A DNA stretch of 64,000 nt, from contig OY829544.1 in NCBI GenBank assembly GCA_963691705.1, forward strand, positions 39,887,917 to 39,951,916, in the 5' to 3' direction. Below, in pieces: positions 31,902-42,145 of this stretch. Each line of letters opens with the position of its first letter. Positions within the stretch are counted from its first letter, which is position 1. This stretch comes from Viola odorata. Its lineage: Eukaryota > Streptophyta > Magnoliopsida > Malpighiales > Violaceae. Below the pieces are notes generated by a model. The model had not been told where the DNA came from and ran no database searches. It worked only from the letters and a program-made list of their open reading frames with translations. The translations under genes were made by a program, and so were the position numbers.

Positions 31902-32863
31902 ATCTTATCAACGTCTCTGTAAAATTTCATGAATTTTAGCCATCCTTTCCTATTTCTTTGAGTCAATAGCTGAAGGTCTGTCAAGACATTCATGGTGTTC
32001 ATCTTGTGAACAACATATCTTGAGTTTTCCAGCTTCATTTTCTTTGTTTCTTGAGTCTAGAATATATTCCTTTGCCACTAGTTTCTTGTGATTCAAGTTG
32101 GTGAATTTTATTCAAGCGTTTCTGGGTTTAAAAATTAGAAATCCGAAAGTCAGTGTTCTTAGTGTTCATCCTATCACCTTCATCACCATCAACGTGTTCT
32201 TGAGTGAAATCCTTTGATCTGTTTTGATTTCAAAAAGCAGAAAAGTGTTTGTTTCCCTTTAAACAAAGATATCAACTCCATCAACTAGCCATCAAAAGTC
32301 TCCAAATGTATTAAATGCCTTTGACAAGTTGATAGCACCTTTTGACAAACACAAATCCAAATTTCACTCAATCATCAACTACCATACACACCCCTACACT
32401 TCTCTCTTCCTAGATATAAAATACCAACTTTCTTTGGTGTCAAACGAGGCCAGCTCCTCCCTAGGATATTTTCTCCCTTACACATTCTTTTATTTAATTA
32501 AAAAAAAGGAAGAAAAAGTTGAGAGAAAAAGTGAGTGCAATTCTGAGAGAGTAAACACGAGTGCAAACACGTGAGGGAGTGTTTACACTAACGTGTATAT
32601 ATATACATATATAGTTTGTTTATTTTAAAGGTATAAATAGATAAAAAATTCAAAGCCATGGATTCTAGGATGAATCCTTTCCGAAGGAAAAGGTAATGAT
32701 ACGATCACACTGAGCTTGTCTTAGATTTAGATTGATTCACCCTTATAATTACTAACAAATAGATTAATTCTTGTATTACACTATGAATAATGTAATGTAT
32801 ACATAGATAGATAGAAATTAAAGCCATGGATTCGAGGACGAATCCTTTTGAAGGGAAAGGTGA
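31902..32863 (+). other. Right internal part of element X; duplicated polypurine/LTR junction
   Basis: No enzyme-coding frame. The block GCCATGGATTCKAGGAYGAATCC plus a purine tract and TGATAC occurs twice, at about 32655-32705 and 32822-32870, 167 bp apart. It encodes the SRTNPFEG-like polyprotein C terminus shared with chromo-1 and chromo-2, so X belongs to the same chromovirus-like group. A TA-rich stretch lies near 32595-32612. Confidence 0.6.
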
Positions 32864-33560
32864 TGATACAATCACGCCTACCTTTGAAATCGAAGAGCAG
32901 AACGCAGCAGGCTCTTCCCTATGCCTAGGGAAGAACACGTCAGATATCAATTTTAAAGGTTTTGATGCAGAAGCTAGCTAGCGGCATGCCGCCAACAACC
33001 GAGAAGGACATGAAGCTTTCATCTTTTAAGGGTTTTTGAAGGGTAAACTTGCCATAAAATGCCCATTTTTGTAACTTAGTATAAATAGGACATACATGTA
33101 CATTTCTCATTAGCTTTGAATTGATGAATAATTGTTAAGTGAGATTACTCCTTCTTATTCATCCGGTGCTCCTTGTTACATGCCTTGGTTTTGGATTGTT
33201 GTGGCTTGAGTTAAGTAAAAAGACTAAGAATCCTTCACTTGTGTAGTTTGTTGCTACTTCCTTTCATATGAACATTTCAATCCGAATATTGAGCGTTTCG
33301 TGTTCTTTAATATTCTACATGTGTTCAAGACAATCTAACAAGTGGTGCTCAAGTTCAATCGTTCGTTTGTTCAATCCTACTTCTCATCTCTAACGCTTTC
33401 TCCAATTTGGGTATTTATCCTTATGTGTTTTATTTTCGCTACGTGTCTCCATCCTTTGTTTCCTCCATATTTGTTGCGTTTGTGAGTCTCAAACACTAGA
33501 GCTAGATCCTCCCTTTGTATCACACCTCAGATCTCTGTAAAAGGAGGTCGAATCGCGTTA
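32864..33560 (+). repeat. Right LTR of element X
   Basis: 697 bp, TGATACAATCACG to TCGCGTTA (terminal CA changed to TA), TATA box TATAAATA at 33080-33087. From 33011 it matches 18160-18700. Length agrees with the 696-bp LTR of chromo-2. After 33560 the sequence is Athila-2 3' UTR. Confidence 0.7.
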
Positions 33561-34838
33561 TTGCCCTAGGTTGTCCCTTTTCTTTTTTGTTCTCATTTTT
33601 GTTTTCTTTTATTTTCTGTTTTTGTTTTTCCTCTCCTACACATTGAGGAAAATGTGTCCAATAAGTGTGGGGGAAGGGTTTTGTCTTTTACATATTGTTT
33701 ACTATTATTTTGTGTCTTGATAGTGTTTTGTGTGTTTAAATATTGATGCATGAGCTAGTTAAATTTTTACAGCTTTAGGTTATAGAAAAAATAATAGGTT
33801 ATGATTTTTGTTTTGATTTTTGTGTGTTTTTAGGATAAATCTTTACATGTTTTGTGTTTTTACCGGGATGCATGAAAATCAAAACCCATTGTTTTTTCTT
33901 AAAATTTGCCTCAAAACTTTAAATGCCATGACACTTCACTAATTAAATTCATGTTTTATTAACAAGACAACCATAAGTGTAACATGTTTAATACCAATAA
34001 CTCTTGCTTATCACCATAGACCCATGATTAGTTTAGCTTAAAGCTTAGGAGAATTGTTGGAAGGAATGACAAAAACTTTCTTGGCTAAGAAACGGACCAA
34101 GAAAGTTATTTTGTCATGGCCAATAATAACTGAACTGTCCAGAAAAATATAGAGTTGCCATTTTTTAATTTTGCATTACCTGATGAGTCTTTCAATTCCT
34201 TGCTTGTGATTGTGGACACCACTTGAACCAACGGGGTTGCACGATGTTGGTAATTCGGTACCATCACCCCTTAAATAGGCGAAACTCCCTAAAAAATATT
34301 TAGCTAATCCCTTATTACCAAGCCGAACAAGCTAAGCCGTGGGTGTCCATTGCTTGAATTTTATGTGTTATATGAACTATGAAGTAAAGGAAAAGAAAAG
34401 ATTCAAAGAATGCACTGCCAAAAAAAAAAAAAAAAAACAGTAACGAAAAAGTGCAAATAAAGACTCCAAAGTGGGCAAAAAAAAGACCTCAATGCAGGCA
34501 TGACTTGGCAATCATATGTGCTTATGTGTTTAATTTTCTGTCTTATGAATGTGCATATGCTTGTGTCAGCAACTCTATCAGTTTCTGGATTAATGGGTAA
34601 GACAAATAAAATGTAACCAACTGTTTTGTTCCTTCAACTATTTTCTTAAGTGCAAGGCTAACTATTATGGTGCTATTGTGATGCGTGAGATGTTTGGGGT
34701 ATTAAACAGGGCTTGTTAATCTAGGATGGGTTTGGAGAGTGAAGTGTTTTTGTATTACTGGTTTTGTTTCTTATGTTTTTGTGTTTTTGTTTTTGTTTCA
34801 ATGCTTGGGGGCAAGCATTGGTCTAAGTGTGTGGGATT
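33561..34838 (+). mobile_element. Athila-2 3' UTR (older Athila remnant)
   Basis: Parallel to the Athila-1 3' UTR in order and motifs: CACATTG-AGGA-AAATGTG (33639-33656) with G-rich GTGGGGGAAGG, hairpin 2 at 34243-34268, an A run near 34420, hairpin 3 CAATGCTTG-GGGG-CAAGCATTG (34799-34820) and the polypurine-like AAGTGTGTGGGATT. An 11-bp perfect inverted repeat AACTTTCTTGG / CCAAGAAAGTT lies at 34074-34107. The coding part is not in the window; X interrupted the element at 33560. Confidence 0.75.
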
Positions 34839-36254
34839 TGATTGAGCTTAATTTGTAGTAGTTTTACCACTTATTTTCATGCATCTTGAATGATGATTAT
34901 ACTGATTTTAGTATGATTTCCATATTTTTTGTAGAAAGCAGTCTTGAAAAGCAAAGAGTGGAAAAGAGGCAGAAAAGAGTCAATTATGGGCATATTGGAG
35001 CAAACACCTTTCTTGACCACTCTCTTGACTAAGAGGAGTTATCTGGGTTGGCAGAAGATTCTTTCTTTCCGAGAGATACTTGCAGAAGAAGTCCAACACG
35101 GTCATGAATATTGATCTTACCCGCAGAAGAGTTGGAATGGCATCCTACCTTCTTTATCTCGACTTTATAGACTTCTAATCAGAGAGGAAGAGTGATTAAA
35201 TACAATTTGATTTTAATTAGGATTTATTTTATTTATTTCTTTTAAAGATATTATTGAGGGAGGAAACCATATATAGTCTCCCTAGGTTATTGAGAAAGAG
35301 GTCTTCATCCCTTCTCTGGTTCTGACTTCTGTTTTCGTATTCTAAACTTTACTCCTTCGTTTCTTCACAGAAATAGAGGATTTTTATATTCTAATACATC
35401 TTTCATTTTCCTTCTTAGTAGAGGCGTTAAAGCATGAACATGAGTACGCATGAGACCTAATTGTTCTTTATTAATCTTTAAATATGCATTTAATTGATCT
35501 GATAACAATTATATTGCATTTTCTCTTTGATTTTAGATCTGGCCAGTCTAGAGTTGATTTGATTTCTCAAGTGTCATTCCTCTTAGTTATGGCAACCCAT
35601 CTTGGTCCATTTACGGACCAAGATGATCGAAGTAGACAAACCAGCGCTGAAGGATCTACCGCAAACTAGCCCTGAGTAAGCTAGTGAGAAAGGTTAACCT
35701 GACTTAGTCCCAATTGACAACCGAGGATACTAGGTTTGGAGTTGTCTTCCCCTAATCGACCATCAACCAAATTAGTAAACCCTTTAAGCAACAAGGTGCT
35801 AGTTGGTTAGGAATCATCTCTAAGCGTACCTGAGGTGGTTTTGATACAGGAGGGAACTAGGGGTCATAAGTGTACCTTGATCCTATAGCAACTCTATAGG
35901 TTGAAGATGAATACCCTTGCGTCAATGATTGTTGCTCATGTCTCGTCGCTTGCTAGCTTCTACTAGGAATTGCTCTCATCTGATTGTTTCGTTCTTGATC
36001 TGTGTCTTGACCAAGAATCTTATTCTTGGCCTGGATTGTTTACTTTCTTTATTTTCTTTATTTTCTTTTCAGTCTTTAGTTTTAAACAAAGTCCCCTCAA
36101 TTTCACCTAAGTGTTATCACTGGTCTTCACAAGTATTCAAGAAAATCACACCATTACTCTCTGTGGATCGAACCTCTTACTTACTATTTGCAATTAAACT
36201 TGTTCTTAGTAGTGAGTTGTATTTATTAATTATTTTTTACGGACTCGACACCCA
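34839..36254 (+). repeat. Athila-2 3' LTR
   Basis: About 1416 bp, TGATTGAGC to GACACCCA, close to the 1462 bp of Athila-1 but strongly diverged in sequence. It contains the CTCTGTGGATCGA block near 36160 and two palindromes (35598-35625 and 36011-36029). It ends in satellite DNA. No gene. Confidence 0.7.
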
Positions 36255-36923
36255 TTAGAGTCGTTCTTGTGTGTTAACGGACAAGTTCTTAGTTTTTACC
36301 ATTTCACCTCATGAACCATTTTTTGAGTGAACCTCTCCACATTCCATTTACACAACTTTAATTCATGAGTTATTTTTTGAGTTAAACGACAAGTGCTTAG
36401 TTTTCACAATTTTATACTAGTTAACCTATTTTAAGTGAACCTCTATACATTCCATTTACACAACTTTAACTCATTAGTTGTTATTTTTTGTGTTAACGGA
36501 CAAGTGCTCCATTTTCACGATTTTACACTAGTAACTCTATTTTGAGTAAACCTCTACACATTCCATTTGCACAACTTTAAGTCATGAGTTGTTGTTTTTT
36601 GTGTTAATGGAAAAGTGCTTAGTTTTTATAATTTTACACTAGTGACCCTTTTTTGAGTAAACCACCACATATTCCATTTGCACAACTTTAACTCATGAGT
36701 TGTTCTTTTGTGTTGACGGACATGTTCTTAGTTTTCACCATTTCACTCTATGAACGATTCTTTGAGCGAACCTCTACACATTCCAGTTATACAACTTTAA
36801 CTCATTAGTTGTCCGTTTGTGTTAACGGACAAGTGCTCCGCTTTCACGATTTTACACTAGTAACCTTATTTTGAGTAAATCTCTACGCATTCCATTTGCA
36901 CAACTTTAAGTCTTGACTTGTTG
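36255..36923. repeat. ~110-bp satellite array, six units
   Basis: Each unit has GTTAACGGACAAGTGCT, TTTTACACTAGTAAC, TTTGAGTAAACC and CACATTCCATTTGCACAAC. GTTAACGG-type starts fall at about 36273, 36382, 36492, 36602, 36712 and 36821. Units 1 and 5 share one variant (CACCATTTCAC, TGAACC) and units 3 and 6 another (CTCC.TTTCACG), so a higher-order structure exists. It is cut on the left by the Athila-2 LTR and on the right by the chromo-2 LTR, and is the oldest layer visible. Confidence 0.88.
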
Positions 36924-37619
36924 TGATAACTTCTCAGTTTCACTTGTGAGGTTGAAGTCGTGAGTTGAATGCAGGAAGGATCTAGTCTCCTTTGGGAGGT
37001 GGTAAACGCACAGATAGAGGATGGATTGAAGGATGATTTTCAGTGTTTAATGGAGTAATATGCAGCGGCAATAAATGGATGAAGTGTAGATAGGAATTTA
37101 TGGGAAAACAATGTATATAACTTATAATCAAAGGATTACAAGGATCTCTAACTGAGCCTACCCTTAATTGATCAAGGATTGATCAAGCCGATAGGTTTTA
37201 GCTAGAGGAAACAAGATCGGTTTTAAGAACCCTAAGGGTAGGCCTAACTACTTGGTCTTGAAGGAGATAACTCACAAAATCAAAGACAAGGTATAAAAGA
37301 GGCTATCTCCTTCTATTTATACCTTGAGACTTATTCCATTAGGATAACCCTAAACTACCCTTAACTTAAAGCCTTGGACGCTTGTAGTTGGCGGGCTTGG
37401 AAGATGGGCTTGGCTTGGCCTATGAGACGCTAGTGCAAGGCCTCGGCAGCTAGCGCTTTGGACTTCCTTGGCCGCTAGGGTTGGCGCACCTTGCACGCTC
37501 GGCCTCGCGCGGAGTTCCTCATGGGATGCGAGGGTTTGGCGCGTGCTTCTTCATGGCTGGCGCGACCTACCCATGAGGTCACCTCACGGCTTCGAGTGAG
37601 AGCCTTCGAGCTCGTATCA
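36924..37619 (-). mobile_element. 3' LTR of chromo-2
   Basis: 696 bp, on the plus strand TGATAACTTCTC to GCTCGTATCA; minus-strand start TGATACGAGC after a polypurine tract (37620-37633). TATA on the minus strand at about 37313-37322. Alignable with the chromo-1 LTR and with 60510-61135. Confidence 0.78.
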
Positions 37620-38141
37620 TCCCCTTCCTCTTCAAATGGATTCGACCTCGAATCTGCACGCTCCTTTCCCGTGAGCTTGCTATCCATAGTACGTATAAAG
37701 GAATCACACGAATCAATAAGATTGAAGGTGGGATGAGAATAATGAAAGGGAAACTCAAGGTTAACGTGGGAGGCCGTGTCCGTAGACTTCAAAAGGAAAG
37801 GGTCCTTCTCCCACGGGCGTAGAATAGCCTTGTGGTTGATCGGAGTTGGTTACGTTCCCGTTGGTAGCCACTTGTCACCTAGCCAAAGAGAGGAGACAAT
37901 ACTAGAGGAAGAGGTATTAGTGTTAGTGAAATCAAGAAAAGGATCCTTAAATCGGCCAAGATGGCACGGTTTAGGGAAGGATCCATCAAGCCTCGCTACA
38001 CTTCTTATGGCACACAAACTCACTTTTTTCTTTGCCAATTGCTCACACTTTTCACTCTTAAGCTCACCACTCATAATTTTCACTCCTCTCAGCGCATGCT
38101 CACTCTTTTCATGCCTATCGCACCTCCTTTTTGGATTTTAT
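37620..38141 (-). pseudogene. C-terminal polyprotein remnant of chromo-2
   Basis: On the minus strand KDPFLDFTNTNTSSSSIVSS and SNPFEEEGDDT match the end of the chromo-1 polyprotein. Upstream, ELKSEKCEQLAKKKVSLC resembles the linker that normally follows protease, yet it runs almost directly into the C terminus: RT, RNase H and integrase are absent, as in chromo-1. Cut at 38141 by Ogre-B; the remainder must lie right of the window. Confidence 0.65.
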
Positions 38142-39997
38142 TGCGCGACGCGGGTTTGGGACGAGATGTGAGACAAAATTGGACTCATCTCACATAATGC
38201 AATGAAGTCGCCACCCTATTTTTGTTTCTAGGTTTAGGGAACCTAAAGTCATGGCATAAACAAATAAAAAGCTAAGGCAAAATGGGTTTGAACCCGAGAA
38301 TGTTCGGGGTCGTATTATGGACTCGGGAAGGTGTTAGGCACCCGAATCTCATCCTAAAAAGGTTACCGGATAAAGAGGTGTTTAAAAATATGTTTGAAAA
38401 ATAAAAGTCCTACTTTATTGATCATGCCCAATGGATTAAATTTTAACAGTGTGAAAAATTCATGTATACATGCATATTGTGCGGAAAAAACGTGGAATAA
38501 ATAAAAGGGTGAGAAACGTTTACTTGGGAAGGGTATCGGGCGAATATACCCTTTTTGAACGAAGTTATGGGTACGAGGAGAGGATAACATTTGAATGCTT
38601 GACGGTTCTTGTATGCGCATGAAAATGATTAGTTTACGCAAATATGAATAGAATAATAATTATCCAAACATTCAAAGTGTAATAAACAAGCACACGAAAA
38701 ATAATACAAGCATGCGAAAAATAAATAAACAGTACAAGTACGGAAAATAAATAGCACAAGTGCGAGAAATAAATAGTACATGTTTTACAAAAAAATTAAA
38801 AAAATAAAATTTCGATGGGCTAAAAATTTGGGCTCGGCCCACTAGGCCAAGAGGGGCCCACTAGGCTGAGCTTGGGCTGATGCAGCCTAAGCTGTTCTTC
38901 ACGCGTTGGGCCAGAGGCCTAGCCCTTTCTTCCTCTTCCCGCGCGCGTTGAGCGCGCTACTCCATGGTTTGGGCCCGCGCGGCCCAAAACCAAATTAAAT
39001 GGAGTTGTTAGATCTCTCCTGTTCATCATCACTGTCATCGTGTCGTCAGTGCTCCTGCCAGCGACGAAGTCCCGATCAATCAACAAGGAAACAGGGAAAT
39101 TTTATACCAAAATGACCCTTACAAAAGCAGTAATTCATCTAAGTAATCACAGCAATTTAATTTCAACGACATAATACTCAATTAAATTTAAAGCAAAACA
39201 ACAAGGTATTTGATCAAAACACAAAAGATTAATTTTTTTGAAAATATTGCCGAAAACACGTAATAAAAAACTTTTAAAGAGCTGGAAATTGGGATTCAAC
39301 CTTGGGAGAGTGTTTTGACTGGTGGGATAAATCTTTGGAGAGTGTTTCAGCTGGTTTTTCTCGGTGTTCGATTTTGTGGTATGGTTTGGATGGTCTGGTG
39401 TAGTGGGGGATTAAGTTGATATGGGTTGAAAATTAATTGTGGCAGAGATGAGAGTGTGATGGTTTTTTTTTCATGAACTCGTCCTCTTTTGGAGAATGTT
39501 TTGGTTATTTATAGAGGGTGTGAGGGATGGGCAAGAATTAATTGATGATGGGAGTGGGTGCAAGGGAAGATGAGTAAAATAGAAATGGCTATGTTTTAGG
39601 CAGAGGGACGAGGGTAGTGAATTAATTGGTGATGGGAGTGGGTGCGAGGGAAAATTTATTTTATTCGGTTCGAGATAATAATACAAGACAATTTGCTCAA
39701 AACTGATGGAAATTTAAACGGAAAATACCAAAATGTGAAATAAAATGAGATAGATAAATGATACGAGACAAAAAATGTAAAATATAAAAATATGCGGAAA
39801 TATTCGATCCATGGTTCGAACGGAAAAGTATTAAAATGCGGATAAAAAGGAAAAAAAACACAAAATGATACGAAATGCGATGCAAATAATAAATAGTAAA
39901 TAAATGTCAATAATAAATGTAAATAAGGTTAATAATATGACGAATGAAAAAGAAACGGAGATGGTGTGACGAAAATGTCAAAAATCGGGTAGCAACA
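38142..39997 (-). repeat. Ogre-B 3' LTR
   Basis: About 1856 bp. Its 38195-38400 part is the reverse complement of 51330-51560 in the Ogre-C LTR (GGTTCCCTAAACCTAG, CTAACACCTTCCCGAG). TATA on the minus strand near 39503-39515 (CTCTATAAATAACC). A ~60-bp block (TGGGAGTGGGTGC) is duplicated at about 39540 and 39630. The exact left end at 38142 is inferred from TGCGCGACG. No gene. Confidence 0.65.
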
Positions 39998-40020
39998 GTT
40001 GCCCCCTCTTTACTGTCTTA
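39998..40020 (-). other. Polypurine tract region of Ogre-B
   Basis: On the minus strand CAGTAAAGAGGGGGCAAC precedes the LTR start TGTTGCTACCCG. Ogre-C has CAGTAAAGAGGGGGCAGT before TGTTGATACCCG at 59179. Confidence 0.75.
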
Positions 40021-40239
40021 TCAAAAAGCGAGGTGTAACCGAGATTTTTTATGAGCAGTAAAGATGGTTGCTGTTGTACCATTTTTGAAAGTTCATTGAG
40101 AGTAAAAATGCAGCTCCACTCGGATAATGAGGAAAAATGTAAAAACGTAGAAACTTAAATGACAACCTCCCTAATAATAGGGTGAATGCATGATGACCTT
40201 CCTGATAATGGGGTGAATACATGATGACCTTCCTGATAA

Positions 40240-40485
40240 TGAGGGTAGTACTCGCAGTCCATACGCTGGTACAGAAATAGAAATCAGGTAGGGTGAGGGT
40301 AGTACTCGCAGTCCATACGCTGGTGCAGAAATGAAAATCAGGTAGGGCGGGGTAGTACTCGCAGTCCATACGCTGGTGCAGAAATGAAAATTAGGTAGGG
40401 CGAGGGTAGTACTCACAGTCCATACGCTGGTGCAGAAATGAAAATTAGGTAGGGCGATGGTAGTACTCGCAGTCCATACTGATGA
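40240..40485. repeat. Minisatellite, 53-54 bp x 5 (Ogre-B)
   Basis: GTAGTACTCGCAGTCCATAC begins units at 40245, 40299, 40352, 40406 and 40460. Confidence 0.9.
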
Positions 40486-40790
40486 TGCAAAAAATTAAAC
40501 TTCAGCTCCGTCGAGGCTCGTACTCGTAGGCCATCGCTGATGATGCAGAAAATTAAACTTCAGCTCCGTTGAGGGTCGTACTCGTAGGTCGTCGCTGATG
40601 ATGCAGAAAATTAAACTTCAGCTCCATCGAGGGTCGTACTCGTAGGTCGTCGCTGATGATGCATAAAATTAAACTTCAGCTCCGTCGAGGGTCGTACTCG
40701 TAGGCCGTTGCTGATGATGCAAAAAATTAAACTTCAACTCCGTCGAGGGTCGTACTTAGGCCATTGCTGATGATGCAGAATGATATGTCG
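40481..40790. repeat. Minisatellite, 57-58 bp x 6 (Ogre-B)
   Basis: GATGATGCAGAAAATTAAAC units begin at 40481, 40539, 40597, 40655, 40712 and 40769. The GTACTCGTAGG part resembles GTACTCGCAG of the preceding array, so the two arrays may share an origin. Confidence 0.9.
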
Positions 40791-40849
40791 GGAATTTTAA
40801 AGGGATGCAGTATATAAATTTTAATGCAAGTTATAGGGATATAAATGCA

Positions 40850-42145
40850 GACTACTCTGATACTAAGGGAGAATGCAGAAATGCGGAAATGTAAATGACG
40901 ACTACTCTGATAATGATGAAAATGTAAATTGCAGAATTGTAAATGATGATTGCTCTGATAGTGAGGAAAATGTAAATTGCAGAATTATAAATGATGATTA
41001 CTCTGATAGTGAGGAAAATATAAATTGCAGAATTGTAAATGATGATTGGAACGTACCTTTGCTCGGATGTTGGTTTATTGTTACGTACCTTTGCTTGAAA
41101 TGTTGGGGAAATGTTAATCTTCTCGAATATGGAGGATTGGTTGTCTCTGATAGTGAGGACGGTTGTCTCAGATAACGAGGTGGGATCTCTGATATTGAGG
41201 ATGAATGATCTCTGATATTGAGGGAGATGGGTCTCTGATAGCGAGGATGGATGATCTATGATATTGAGGGAGATGGGACTCTGATAGCGAGGACGGATGA
41301 TCTCTGATATTGAGGATGGTTATCTCTGATAGTGAGGATGATTTCTGATAGTGGGGTCTTCTCTAATAGTGAGGACGATCTCTGATAGTGAGGTGATCTT
41401 CTCTGATAGCGAGGAGGTCTTCTCTGATAGTGAGGTGATCTTTTCTGATAGCGAGGTGGTCTTCTCTGATATCGAGGAGGATGATCTCTGACAGCGAGGA
41501 GGTCTTCTCTGATAGTGAGGAGGATGATCTCTGATAGTGAGGAGGTCTTCTCTGATAGTGAGGAGAATGATCTTCTCTGATAACGAGGTGGTCTGATGAT
41601 CTCTGATAGTGAGGATTGGTCTTCTCTGATAATGAGGGATGATCTTCTCGGATAGCGAGGATTGGTTGTCTCGGATAGTGAGGAGGATGATCTCTGATAG
41701 TGAGGATGGTTTTCTCTGATAGCGAGGGGGTCTTCTCTGATAGCGAGGTGGTCTTCTCTGATAGTGTTAGCGAGGGGGTCTTCTCTGATAGCGAGGTGGT
41801 CTTCTCTGATAGTGAGGATTGGTCTTCTCTGATAATGAGGGATAATCTTCTCAGATAGTGAGGATTGGTTGTCTTGGATAGTGAGGAGGATAATCTCTGA
41901 TAGTGAGGATGGTTTTCTCTGATAGTGAGAAGGATGATCTCTGATAGCAAGGAGGTCTTCTCTGATAGTGAGGAGGATGATCTTCTCTCATAGCGAGGTG
42001 GTCTGATGATCTCTGATAGTGAGGATGGTTGTCTCTGATAGTGAAGACGATCTCTGATAGTGTGGATGGTTGTCTCTGATAGTGAAGACGATCTCTGATA
42101 GTGTAGATGGTTGTCTCTGATAGTGAAGACGATGATGATGATTAT
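40850..42145. repeat. Short-period minisatellites with CTCTGATAGTGAGG core (Ogre-B)
   Basis: First about four ~48-bp units (40855-41060, AATGATGATTACTCTGATAG), then about 45 irregular 19-22-bp units (41130-42145) built on CTCTGATAGYGAGG. The array opens long false frames on the minus strand. The core appears in both sections, showing how a short unit was re-amplified. Confidence 0.9.
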
